A DNA stretch of 64,000 nt from Raphanus sativus (Eukaryota; Streptophyta; Magnoliopsida; Brassicales; Brassicaceae): positions 12,462,001-12,526,000 of the forward strand of contig NC_079515.1 in assembly GCF_000801105.2 (NCBI RefSeq). The letters run 5' to 3'. Each line of letters begins with the position of its first letter. Position 1 is the stretch's first letter. Of the stretch, positions 44,624 to 54,641 are shown in pieces. The notes beneath the pieces were generated by a model. The model saw nothing but the letters and a program-made list of their open reading frames with translations. It ran no database searches and was not told the origin of the DNA. The position numbers and the translations under genes are program-made.

Positions 44624-44878
44624 TGTTGTAATTTAAGTATTATATATTTGGAATTAAAAAGGTAAAATAATAAAGAGAGAGATGACGTGAAGGAGAGGAG
44701 AGAACAAGAGCTTTTTGTTTCAGTTTCTAATAATAATTACAAGTGACATGAAGTCACTATTTATAGAAGAAAAGAGTCGGTCATGTTGTACCGACTTACC
44801 ACAAAATGACAAAGTAAAAGGATAAGCATTATCCTTTAAGTGGATAATCATTATCTAAATTTGTTATTATCTTCAACA
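44624..44878 (-). repeat. 3' LTR of the copia element
   Basis: Shares with the right LTR the run GTGGATAATCATTATC..., a TATTATCTTCAACA end, and an internal CTATTTATA..AAGAGTCGGT block. The start is uncertain by about 25 bp. Confidence 0.65.
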
Positions 44879-45024
44879 CTCCCCCTTGATTATCCATCTT
44901 GTATTACGTAGTGCCTCGTTAAAAACCTAATCATGGAAAAACCCAATGGGATAAAAACCACGACAAGGGAAAAAGAGTACACTGACATAATCTCCCCCTG
45001 AGAGTAATGGACATAGCTTTTTCT

Positions 45025-46563
45025 TCATAAGTCACGCAAACGCCGCATCCCGATACCGTCGACGTGTTTCCAGAATGTTGTAGTCGGAAGAGACTTGGTG
45101 AACAAGTCAGCCGGATTGTCGCATGACCGTACATATTCGATGTCCACTTCTTTATTTTTCTCGAGCTCCCGAATGTACGAGAAAAATCTTGGAGGGATAT
45201 GCTTCGTTCTGTCGCTCTTAATATAACCTTCTTTGAGTTGAGCGACGCAAGCCGAGTTATCTTCAAAAACTTTCGTCGGCTCTTTCTTGTTAATTATTCC
45301 GCTTGAATCTTGTATGTGGTGACTCATTGATCTCAACCACACACATTCTCGACATGCTTCGTGAAGCGCAATAGTCTCTGCATGATTCGAAGATGTTGCA
45401 ACCAGAGTTTGTTTTTGGGACCGCCATGATATCGCGGTTCCACCAATTGTAAAAACGTAGCCGGTTTGCGATCGAGCTTTATGAGGATCTGATAAGTATC
45501 CTGCATCTGCAAAACCAACCATACCAAACTCGGGTTTTCTGATATACATTAACCCTAAATCAACTGTACCTTGTAAATAACGGAATAAATGTTTTATTCC
45601 GTTCCAATGCCTGTGAGTAGGAGCAGAGCTATATCTTGCTAAGAGATTAGTTGCAAAAGCAATATCAGGCCTGGTACAGTTTGCCAGGTATAATAGCCCA
45701 CCGATAGCACTCATATAAGGTACTTCAGGACCTAATACCTTCTCGCTATCTTCGCAGGGTCTAAAAGGATCATTCTCAACATTGAGAGATCTACCAACCA
45801 TTGGAGTACTCAAAGGAGTCGCTTGGTCCATACGAAAGCGTTTCAATAACCTTTTCGTATAATTTGATTGATGCACAAATATCCCTTCTCGGAGATGCTC
45901 TATCTGGAGCCCAAGACAAAACTTTGTCTTGCCGAGATCTTTCATTTCGAACTCCTCTTTCATATGAGTTCGAGCATCATTAACCTCCTTTTGAGTTCCA
46001 ATCATGTTCAGGTCATCTACATATACAGCAATGATCACAAAGCCAGATGACGATTTCTTAACAAAAACGCAGGGACATATCGCATTGTTCACATATCCTT
46101 TACTCAAGAGATAGTCACTTAAGCGATTGTACCACATGCGTCCGGATTGCTTTAATCCGTATAGTGATCTCTGTAACTTGACCGAACATATCTCCCTGGA
46201 TTTTTCTTTCAATGCCCATGGCATTTTCAATCCTTCAGGGAGTCTCATATATATATCATTATCCAACGATCCATACAAATAAGCTGTCACAACGTCCATG
46301 AGATGCATTTCAAGACTTTTCGACGCCGTAAGGCTCATCAAAAATCTAAACGTAATTGCATCCATTACCGGGGAATATGTTTCCTCAAAATCAACTCCCG
46401 GTCTCTGAGAAAAACCTTGGGCTACTAATCGGGCTTTATATCGTGTTACTTCATTCTTTTCATTTCTTTTTCTCACGAATACCCACTTATACCCAACAGG
46501 ATTTATATTCTCAGGCGTTGTGACGATAGGTCCAAAGACATTCCTTTTATTCAGGGAGAGTAA
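45025..46563 (-). CDS. copia reverse transcriptase and RNase H
   Basis: Minus-strand frame open for at least 483 codons. RT: YKARLVAQGFSQRPGVDFEETYSPV, then HLMDVVTAYLYGSL, LKQSGRMWYNRL and the catalytic YVDDLNMIG. RNase H: GFADAGYLSDPHKARSQTGYVF, ATSSNHAETIALHEA, SDRTKHIPPRFFSYIREL, NPADLFTKSLPTTTFWKHVDGIGMRRL. The segment 46477-46563 continues upstream (NVFGPIVTTPENINPVGYKWVF) to an in-frame TAA where Glu is usual. Complete copia RT-RH with the expected motifs; translation would need readthrough of the upstream lesions. Confidence 0.92.
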   Translation of the reverse strand, partial: LLSLNKRNVFGPIVTTPENINPVGYKWVFVRKRNEKNEVTRYKARLVAQGFSQRPGVDFEETYSPVMDAITFRFLMSLTASKSLEMHLMDVVTAYLYGSLDNDIYMRLPEGLKMPWALKEKSREICSVKLQRSLYGLKQSGRMWYNRLSDYLLSKGYVNNAICPCVFVKKSSSGFVIIAVYVDDLNMIGTQKEVNDARTHMKEEFEMKDLGKTKFCLGLQIEHLREGIFVHQSNYTKRLLKRFRMDQATPLSTPMVGRSLNVENDPFRPCEDSEKVLGPEVPYMSAIGGLLYLANCTRPDIAFATNLLARYSSAPTHRHWNGIKHLFRYLQGTVDLGLMYIRKPEFGMVGFADAGYLSDPHKARSQTGYVFTIGGTAISWRSQKQTLVATSSNHAETIALHEACRECVWLRSMSHHIQDSSGIINKKEPTKVFEDNSACVAQLKEGYIKSDRTKHIPPRFFSYIRELEKNKEVDIEYVRSCDNPADLFTKSLPTTTFWKHVDGIGMRRLRDL

Positions 46564-47634
46564 TTAAATTTGAATGGCCTTCTTCCACTCCTCCCAATCA
46601 TGTCTTTTCTGACATTCTAAAATGGACCTTGGATCGGGGTCATCACTTTCGTGATCTATTTCTTTGGACACAGAAAAGGAGAACATTCCATCAACATCTT
46701 TTATTTTATTTCTGATCAATAACTTTTGATCAAGGGCGTAGTTGATGGAAATCTCATACTTTTCTGTTCTCTCCTCGTCATCTGGATCCTTATCTTTATT
46801 TGGTTCTTCTTGAACCTTTTCATCTATGCCTTCTTTCAGACATTTTTCAATATCAGGTTCTTCTGGAACCTTTTCACTTTGTTCAACCAATTTCTTTTTC
46901 TTTCGGGGATTTTTATCTTTTGAACCCGCTGGTCTCCCCCTCTTTAACTGAACCCCAGGTTCACTTATTTTGTTTCCATCAGTTTGTTCCCCAAAAACAA
47001 CAACTCTTGATGGAACATTTTCAGCGGGTATATATGATTTCGTCACCCTTCTCGTATCTGTGAACGCATCTGGTAACTGGTTTGCCAATTTATGCAAATG
47101 CACAATTTTCTGAACTTCCAGCTCTCTTTGATTCGTAGGGGGATCAAGGTGTAACAACGACTGTGTACACCAAGTAATCTCTTTAGGAATTTCTCTAATT
47201 CCTCCCCCTAATGCTGGAAATTCATCCTCATTAAAATGGCAATCGGCGAATCTTGCCGTAAACATATCACCAGTTACTGGTTCCAGATATCTTATTATAC
47301 TTGGTGACGTATAACCCACATATATTCCCAATCTCCTTTGTGGGCCCATTTTTGTTCTTTGTGGTGGAGCTATCGGAACATAGACCGCACACCCAAAAAC
47401 ACGGAGATGGGATACATCTGGCTCTTGCCCAGATGCCAATTGTGATGGGGAGTACTTATGATATGCACTCGGTCTCAACCGAATTAGTGCAGCTGCATGC
47501 AATATAGCATGACCCCATACAGAAATTGGGAGCTTTGTTCTCAAGACTAACGGTCTTGCAATCCATTGCAACCGTTTTATCAACGACTCGGCCATGCCAT
47601 TTTGTGTATGCACATGGGGAACGGGATGTTCCAC
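46564..47634 (-). pseudogene. copia integrase, distal half and variable linker
   Basis: Starts within the integrase core (HVHTQNGMAESLIKRLQWIARPL, the third acidic residue Glu in GMAES). It continues through AALIRLRPSAYHKYSPSQLASGQEPDVSHLRVFGC and the GKW-like C-terminal RLGIYVGYTSPSIIRYLEP. A charged Lys/Glu/Pro-rich linker (GRPAGSKDKNPRKKKK) follows. Frame-shifted relative to the preceding ORF by one extra G in a GGGG run near 47645, and closed by an in-frame TAA before RT. Confidence 0.88.
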
Positions 47635-47635
47635 A

Positions 47636-48571
47636 TCAATCCCCTATTGACATACAATAATCATCGAAGGCTTGCGATGTAAATTCACCAGCATTATCAA
47701 GCCTTACTTTCTTTATGGCATACTCTGAGAACTGCGTTCTCAGCTTTATTATTTGGGCAATGAACTTTGCGAAAGCCGTATTTCGTGTTGTCAAAAGACA
47801 CACATTTGACCATCTAGTAGATGCGTCAATCAATACCATGAAATACTTAAATGGCCCGCAAGGTGGGTGAATCGGCCCACATATATCACCATGTATTCTT
47901 TCTAAAAACATTGGTGATTCATTGCCTACTTTTGCTGGTGATGGCCGAGTTATAAACTTTCCTTGAGAACATGCATTACATGTAAACTCGCCCGTTTGCA
48001 AAACTTTTCCGTGTTTCAACGGATGGCCATTCGAGTTTTGCACTATCTTTCTCATCATGACTGAACCAGGGTGTCCTAGCCTCTCATGCCAGATTTTAAA
48101 TGTATCAGTAAACTTCATGTTTACCACGGCATAGGACTCAGTCATGTTTATTTTTGTACAATATAGTCCAGAGGATAACATTCTTAACTCTTCCAATATA
48201 TGTTTCCTCTCGGACTTAATGCAAAGAAACTCAATGCCATCTTTACTCATAGTCTCAATATGATATCCATTCTTTCGGATATCCTTAAAACTTAATAAGT
48301 TTCTATGAGACTCGGGGGAATACAATGCATCACTTATCTCAAATATTGTTTCCCCTGGCATTGAAAATTTCGCTCTACCAGAGCCCATAATAATCTTTGC
48401 ATTACCAGATATTGTACTTACGCTTCCAGCGTAATCTTTCATTTTGAGACTGGAGAAATATTTTCTATCTTTAATTATTGTGTGCGTTGACGCACTATCC
48501 GCCAAGCACATATCTCCATCCAAAGTCTCAAAGTCTGGCATTCTTTCTGAATTTAAAATATTTATAAACAT
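47636..48571 (-). CDS. copia protease, GAG-pre-integrase and integrase core
   Basis: Minus strand, 311 codons. Protease motif LADSASTHTIIKD at about residues 23-35. GAG-pre-integrase/zinc region: WHERLGHPGSVMMRKIV (H...H) and CNACSQGKF (C..C). Integrase core: RIHGDICGPIHPPCG (first Asp), YFMVLIDASTRW, VRLDNAGEFTSQAFDDYC (second Asp). The ORF ends prematurely by the G-run frameshift near 47640 and continues in the next frame. Confidence 0.9.
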   Translation of the reverse strand: MFINILNSERMPDFETLDGDMCLADSASTHTIIKDRKYFSSLKMKDYAGSVSTISGNAKIIMGSGRAKFSMPGETIFEISDALYSPESHRNLLSFKDIRKNGYHIETMSKDGIEFLCIKSERKHILEELRMLSSGLYCTKINMTESYAVVNMKFTDTFKIWHERLGHPGSVMMRKIVQNSNGHPLKHGKVLQTGEFTCNACSQGKFITRPSPAKVGNESPMFLERIHGDICGPIHPPCGPFKYFMVLIDASTRWSNVCLLTTRNTAFAKFIAQIIKLRTQFSEYAIKKVRLDNAGEFTSQAFDDYCMSIGD

Positions 48572-48667
48572 ATATTATTAAACATAAAATATGAAACATA
48601 ACATATATCTTACAACAAAAGATAACGATACTATAATACAGTAGACTTATATCACATCGATCTTATA

Positions 48668-49663
48668 TCACACATCGATGTTTTCTGGCTCAACCAGAAA
48701 ATCTGATACGTCGAGATGAGTATCATCATTTAAATCATGAAAGGATGTCCCGGGTTCATCAGAGATGAAATTCGTTTCACCTCCACTTTTCTCTTTTCCC
48801 TTTTGGGATTCTTTATAAAGATCGGCTAAGTGTCTTGGCGTACGACAAGTACGTACCCAATGACCTTTCATGCCACATCTATAGCAAACCTTTTCTGTTT
48901 GCTTTTTATCATCCCGGCTCCTTTCATTCTCTTGGGAGTCCTTTTTAGTTCTTTCATCATACGGACGGAATCTTCTTCCTCGTCCTCTCCCACGACCATG
49001 ATTTCGACCTCGACCACGTCCACGTCCTCGTCCTCTCCAATTATCATAACTGGATGATGCAACATTCACTTCGGGGAATGGAGCAGATCCAGTGGGACGA
49101 GCTTGATGGTTTAACAACACGAGTTGATTATTTTGTTCCGCTACAAGGAGGATTTGCATCAACTCCGAATAACGCTTAAATCCATTCACCCGGTACTGTT
49201 GCTGCAGGACTACATTTTCAGGATGGAACGTGGAGAGAGTTTTCTCGATCATATCATAATCGCTTATTTTTTCTCCACATAACATCATCCTTGAAGTAAT
49301 TCCGAACATAGCGGAATTAAACTCACTTACACTTTTGTAGTCCTGGAACCGGAGATGGATCCACTCGTGTTTGGCTTTTGGTAAGATCACATACTTCTGG
49401 TGATCAAACCTCTCTTTAAGAGATTGCCAGAGGTCCCCAGGATCCTCTTTCGTAATATATTCATCTTTTAAACCATCATGTATGTGGTGTCGTAAAAATA
49501 TCATGGCTTTAGCCTTTTTCTCATCCGACACCGTTTTAGTATTATCGATGGTTTCCAAAAGCCCGCTACCTCTTAGGTGCATTCTTGCACCTACTGCCCA
49601 GGTCATATAATTATTTCCCGTAATATCCAGGGCATTAATTTCGAGCTTTGTCAAATTCGACAT
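48668..49663 (-). CDS. copia gag
   Basis: Start chosen at MSNLTKLEINALDITGNNYMTW, the usual gag start context; the open frame extends further upstream into AT-rich leader. A gag-polypeptide (UBN2-like) region follows (KYVILPKAKHEWIHLRFQDYKSVSEFNS, YDMIEKTLSTFHPE), then an Arg/Gly-rich RGRGRGRGRNHGRGRGRG stretch and a zinc knuckle CYRCGMKGHWVRTC. The C-terminus is acidic. Same frame as the protease ORF, but separated by several stops. Confidence 0.9.
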   Translation of the reverse strand: MSNLTKLEINALDITGNNYMTWAVGARMHLRGSGLLETIDNTKTVSDEKKAKAMIFLRHHIHDGLKDEYITKEDPGDLWQSLKERFDHQKYVILPKAKHEWIHLRFQDYKSVSEFNSAMFGITSRMMLCGEKISDYDMIEKTLSTFHPENVVLQQQYRVNGFKRYSELMQILLVAEQNNQLVLLNHQARPTGSAPFPEVNVASSSYDNWRGRGRGRGRGRNHGRGRGRGRRFRPYDERTKKDSQENERSRDDKKQTEKVCYRCGMKGHWVRTCRTPRHLADLYKESQKGKEKSGGETNFISDEPGTSFHDLNDDTHLDVSDFLVEPENIDV

Positions 49664-50196
49664 GATTACTGTATTCATAAAATAATATAAATATAGACGA
49701 GAATAAATGCATAATTTAAATGCAGAAATTAAAAGCATAAAATAAATGCAAAAATTAAATTGCGTAAAATTAAATTGCAGAAATTTAAATAGCATAAATA
49801 AAATTGGGGGTCCAGCCCACCATATGATCCAGGAGTCTTAGACTTCCATATTTGATCATTTTCAAAGGTTCGAGGCGACATAGTCGACCATATTAACCTT
49901 TTCTTTTAATCAAGGTCCGAGGAGGCTTAGCCTTCCATTTTTGACCTTTTATTCACGGAGGTAAAACCTACCACGTGTTTTTCTGATCGTGAAGGCCTAG
50001 CCTATCTTAACGATCAGCCGAGGAAGGCAACGCCTATCATCCCGGAAAATAAACGGAGAAGGCCTAGCCTCTCACTCCGGAATAATAAATAAAAATTTAA
50101 ATAAATTAAATATATTTAAAGACATTAATTTAAACATCACCTCGCTTGCTTGGTCTAAGAACGGTTGGTATAAGAGAGCTCGTCGTGCTGATAACG
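49664..50196 (-). other. copia 5' leader with imperfect repeats
   Basis: Between gag and the right LTR. AT-rich near gag. 49810-50085 repeats short blocks such as GAGGCTTAGCCTTCCA, GAAGGCCTAGCCTATC, GAAGGCAACGCCTATC and GAAGGCCTAGCCTCTC, each able to form a small GGC.TAGCC hairpin. The primer-binding site lies at about 50184-50196. Confidence 0.6.
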
Positions 50197-50477
50197 TATT
50201 ATGAAAAATGAGGTGAGAGACAAATGGGGACCACTTGTATTTCTTATATTATTTCTGGAAAATGACAAGAAGAGAGAGAGTAGAGTTTGGTCGTAGAAAT
50301 GTGATATTATTATTGCTTTCTCTTTCACAAGTACAAAAGTAACAAAGAGGGGAAGTCCTATTTATACTAAAAGAAGTCGGTTCCCCAAACCGACTATGAG
50401 TTACAAGACAAAAATGGAGATAAGACTTATCTCTTCTAATGGATAATCATTATCCAATTTTGCTATTATCTTCAACA
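50197..50477 (-). repeat. 5' LTR of the copia element
   Basis: About 276-281 bp ending CTTCAACA, followed by GTAAA. The start is at or a few bases after the PBS complement (CGTGCTGATAACG). Confidence 0.7.
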
Positions 50478-50734
50478 GTAAATATATTGAACTAAAATAT
50501 TAATATAAGTAGTTAGGAATTTGTGATAGAGAGACTTACCCGTTGATGATGCTCTTAGATTCTAAAGGTTTATAGTTTCAACCTCATGTGACTGTTTTGT
50601 TTATTAATTAAGTATAAAAAATCATTTTTGAACTTTTTTATATTTTAGAGCCATTTGAATGTTTTTGAATATGCATAATTTTCAGATATGAGTCAAATTT
50701 TGGAAGAATTCTCAGAAGACTCTTGGAAGACTTT

Positions 50735-52139
50735 CAGAAGACTCTTGGAAGACTCTCAGAAGACTTCTGGGAAGTTTTCTAATGTTTTTTATACGAGGAT
50801 TCGGACAAAAAAACGCGAACTTTGCACAAATTGCCAAAAAAACATGTACTCGAGCCTAACAAAAAAAAACTTTTATTTTTGTTTTTTTAAGTTTATTAAA
50901 CAACTTAAGATTGACTAACCATATTAACACACTATGAACCCACATTTAAGACAGTGTTAACTAAACCTTAAATGTTGGCGTTAAGTGTGAAACAACGTCG
51001 TTTTACATGATTTGAAAATAAAAACAAGTAGACTGCTGGATTCGAACTCAGGTTGTTTGGGTCAAATGGCAAGGTATTACTAACATATTTCGTTTTATTA
51101 GATACTGATTGAATATAAAAAAATTCTCCGAAAACTTAAAAAGATCTTTATAATTCTAAAAGATTGAAAAAAAACTTTTATAAAATTAATTTTGAAATTG
51201 AATTAAAAATAAAATTTTATTTTTTCTTTAAAAAAATTTTCCAAATTTTTTTAAAAAACACTAATTGTAACTTTATTTTTTTGCATAAAATTAGTAAAAA
51301 TTGAAAGTAATTATACACACATAAAAAGATACCCACATATTGAAATTAAATTAAAATGCTTAAAATAAATATTATACCCATTATGAGTGCGATTTAAATT
51401 TTTAGCTGATAATTGTAACTTTAATTTTTGCATTTTCTTTGAATTTTTTTAAAAATTGGAATTTTTTTAAACAATGAAAATTTTGGAAGATTTTTTCTTT
51501 TTTAATTTCAAAAATAATTTTTTAAATTTTAATTTCAAAATTAATTTTATAAAAAAATTCTTTATTTTTTCAAAATTTTGGAATTTTTTTTTTAAATGAA
51601 AATTTTGGAATTTTTTTTTAAATGAAAATTTTGGAAGATTTTTGATTTTTCAAAGTAAAAATAAAATTTTATTTTTATTTTTAATTTTATTTTTAAAATT
51701 AACTTTATAAAAATTTTCTTTATTTTCAATTTTTTGGAATTTCAATTAGTACCAAATAAAACTAAATGTGTTAATTGTAACATTGAAAGTGCAACTAGCC
51801 CAATGGTAAAATACCTTGCCATTTGATCCAACCAACTTGAGTTCGAATCCATAGGTCTACTTGTTTTTGTTTTCAATCATGTAAAATGACGTCGTCAAAT
51901 TTTTCTGTTAAATTTGGTGACGGCGTGCTAAATTGGCAAGTCAACGAAAACATTGTTAATTAATTCTAAAGTTAATGAAAGTTTTGTGTTTTTTTGTGAG
52001 TCCAAAAGTTTATGTCCCTTTTGGCAATTCGTGCAAAGTTGAGGTTTTTTTGGCCGAATTCTCTTTTTTTTTATACTAGAAAACTTCCTACCAGTCTTCA
52101 GGAAGTCCTCCAAAGTCTTCTGTCTGAAGTGGTACAAAG
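50735..52139. mobile_element. foldback-type element with long inverted arms
   Basis: Left arm about 50735-51110 and right arm about 51780-52139 are inverted, diverged copies. Shared blocks: GGAAGTTTTCT, AACTTTGCACAAATTGCC, TTTTACATGATTTGAAAA, AAACAAGTAGAC, GGATTCGAACTCA and AAATGGCAAGGTATT. The centre is extremely AT-rich. No ORF. Near 51790-51850 the right arm carries TAGCCCAATGGTA and GAGTTCGAATCC, which resemble the A and B boxes of tRNA-type pol III promoters. A long-armed MULE or foldback element is the best guess. Confidence 0.6.
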
Positions 52140-52479
52140 GGATGATGCCAAGTGGAGTCCAAGCTTATCTACATTGAAGAATGATATCTTGCTCAATGTG
52201 TTATAGTTTTCTTTATGGTCTGTTTATGATTTGTATGTTTACTATTTTAGTTGTGAATGCTTTTGTAAACATGAAGTGATGTAAATCAAAAGAATTTGGT
52301 AAACATGTTCATGTTTTACCAAAAGATACTTAACATTATTGAAATTATTGATACAATATACCAAAAGTTCTTTTAACCATTATACCTCTCATAACAAAAC
52401 ACAACAACCCAGAAATTAAGTCAAATTTACTAAAACAAAGAGAAAATACTTCTCAAGAAAACTTAGTCATATTCACAAA

Positions 52480-53720
52480 AGATCAAACAATACATAAGTC
52501 TCACTAGAAGAATTTTCGGAAAACTTCACTAAAATTCTTATGGGAAGTCTTTCTTTAACATTATCAATAATAAAAGACTTCTTGAGATAATTCTATAAAA
52601 ATTAATGAGAGAACAAATGAAGTCTCCATAAGTCTTGAAGTTACTTGACACTTTTGAAAAAAAATACATTTCTTGAAGTTACTTAGCACTCTTGAAAATA
52701 TAAATTTTACAAAAAAAATATAGAAGACTTCCCAGAAATCTTCTGAGAGGAGATTTCTTAAGAAGTCTTCTCAGATTAGCTAGAAATGATAATAAACATG
52801 AATATTTGTAACCTCATAATTATGAAAAATTAAATTATGAATTCCACTCATGAGTCATACTATTGACTAACAAACATGAATTAACCGGAAAATATTTAAA
52901 TATTCATTTTTAAGTTTGAAGAAAATTGAAGTTTAATAAAGACTTGGAAGTCTTCTCGGAGAAAATTTCTTAAGAATTCTTCCATTTAGGTCATTTTTTT
53001 CAATTGCAATTTACGAAGGAAGACTTCTTAAGAAGTATACTCTACAAAAAACATCTTGAGAAGTCTTCCTTTGTAAATATTGGCTTACTTTTGAACTTTA
53101 AAAATTCTCGAAAGTGCCAAAGAAGATTTCTCAAGAAGTCTGAGAAGTTTTCTCGGATAAACATGTTAGTTTTGCAATTGACCAAAGTTTGTCAGAAATT
53201 TGACTTTTTATATAAGACTTCTTGGGAAGTTTTCTGAAAGTATTCTCGAAGTCTACTTGGGATACTTTTGCAATTGGCTATATTTAACTTTTCCATAGAA
53301 GACTTCTTTAGAAGTCTTCCGAAATAAGTCTTCTCCCGTAACCAAATGTTTGACCAAAACCCGGAACAAAATTTGAGAAGAAGTCTTCTCACTAATATTA
53401 AATATTTTACTATTATTTTTCAATTGCAAAAGTAACCCACGCAAACTTATTGGGATAATGAGAATACTTCGGGAAGACTTTCAAAAGACTTCTATAGAAA
53501 TCTTCCCCGAGAAGACATCGTGAGAAGTCTTCTATAAAAATCAAAATTTTGACAAACTTTGTTAAATTGCAAAACTAATATGTTTATCCGAGAAGTCTTC
53601 TCTGGGATTTTCAGTTTTTTTTTGTTAACAAAGGAAATTTAGAAGACTTCTAGGGAAGTCTTCTCGATAGATAACACATTTAGCGAAGTCTTCTGAAAGT
53701 CTTCCTGAAGTCTCTGAAAT
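52480..53720. repeat. array of palindromic AGAAGTCTTCT-type words
   Basis: GAAGACTTC / GAAGTCTTC and one-base variants occur at least 25 times in both orientations, often as self-complementary AGAAGTCTTCT or paired as GAAGACTTCT...AGAAGTCTTC a few bases apart. Also present at 44225-44375, 50695-50780 and 52080-52130. Spacing is irregular. No ORF is supported. Confidence 0.75.
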
Positions 53721-54249
53721 TCTTTGAGACCAAATCTGAAAACAAAAACCATTTCATAGCTTCTCTAAGCACATAACTTTACTACAAAAGGTACCAACTC
53801 GTTAATGATCAAGAATCATGAGTTTCAATGTGTTTATGAACCTTAAAAAGTTTGGAGTCAAAATCTTAGTTTTTGGATGAATTTAAAGGGAATGTGAAAG
53901 AGATATGATTTTTTGCATAAGTATTGAGATGTGAAGAGTAAAAATTGAAACTTTGGTGCATTAAGAGCTTCAAATTGGTTGTTCATGGTAGTTGGTGAAT
54001 TGATGGAAATGACAATATTGTAAATACTCGGTGAAGATAAGGATGATAAAGTAAAAGACTCATTTTCAGAAAAAAAGAAAAAAAAGTATTGGTTTTCGTA
54101 AACAACTCTAACTTCTAGGGTGAATAGGGAAAAATAAAATTTCAAAGATAACATGCATTATTTTTGTGTTTGACTTGAAATTTTAGGTCATATTAGAAAG
54201 AAGCTCTAAACAAATTAAGATATGTATATATAATATTAATTAAATTTAA
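53721..54249. other. AT-rich flank of the MULE
   Basis: No gene. A minus-strand frame (53858-54154) is simple in composition and has no recognisable domain. Confidence 0.4.
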
Positions 54250-54258
54250 ATAAAAATT
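54250..54258. repeat. 9 bp TSD (ATAAAAATT), left
   Basis: Identical to 58765-58773. A 9 bp TSD is the hallmark of Mutator-like elements. Confidence 0.85.
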
Positions 54259-54429
54259 GGGAGAATTTTAAAACTACCACTTTGGTAATACCACTTTGCA
54301 AATATGCACTTAGTAGGGAGACATTTTTATAAATACATTTTTCATTAATAGTCAAATGACCAAATTAACCTTCTCTTATCTCCTCAAACATTAATATCAT
54401 TCTCTAATCTCTCCTTCAGCTCATCGTTC

Positions 54430-54640
54430 GTCGGAGATCAGCTGAGATCCGCCGCCTCTCTCTCACACGCCGAAGATCCGCCGTCGTCTCTATCTCACAC
54501 GTCGTCTCTCTCTCACACGCCGAAGATCAGCTGTCATCTCTCTCTCACACCTCGTCTCTCTCTCACACGCCAAAGATCCGCCGCCGTCTCTCTTTCACAC
54601 TTCCTCTCTCTCTCACACGTCGTCTCTCTCGCACGCTGAC
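54430..54640 (+). repeat. tandem CTCTCTCTCACACGCC / GAAGATCCGCCG leader repeat
   Basis: About six imperfect units of CTCTCTCTCACAC(G)CC plus GAAGATC(C/A)GC lie just inside the left end and run up to the ATG at 54642. They probably derive from a 5' UTR. A GATCCGNCG-type tandem repeat also lies inside the right end. Confidence 0.75.
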
Positions 54641-54641
54641 A

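Larger units (their letters stand above)
44624..50477 (-). mobile_element. Ty1/copia retrotransposon, minus strand
   Basis: About 5.85 kb with LTR-like ends (left to 44878, right about 50197-50477), both ending CTTCAACA on the plus strand. The primer-binding site (minus strand CGTTATCAGCACG) lies beside the right LTR, and a purine tract (CAAGGGGGAG) lies beside the left LTR. The order gag, protease, integrase, RT, RNase H on one strand identifies Ty1/copia. Few coding lesions: an in-frame gap between gag and protease with stops, one frameshift at 47634 and one stop at 46564. The LTRs look more diverged from each other than the coding part would suggest. Confidence 0.88.

Noticed and set aside
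52480..53720. CRISPR-like array
   Set aside because: Words are short palindromes with irregular spacing and variable sequence, in plant nuclear DNA. Not a CRISPR array.
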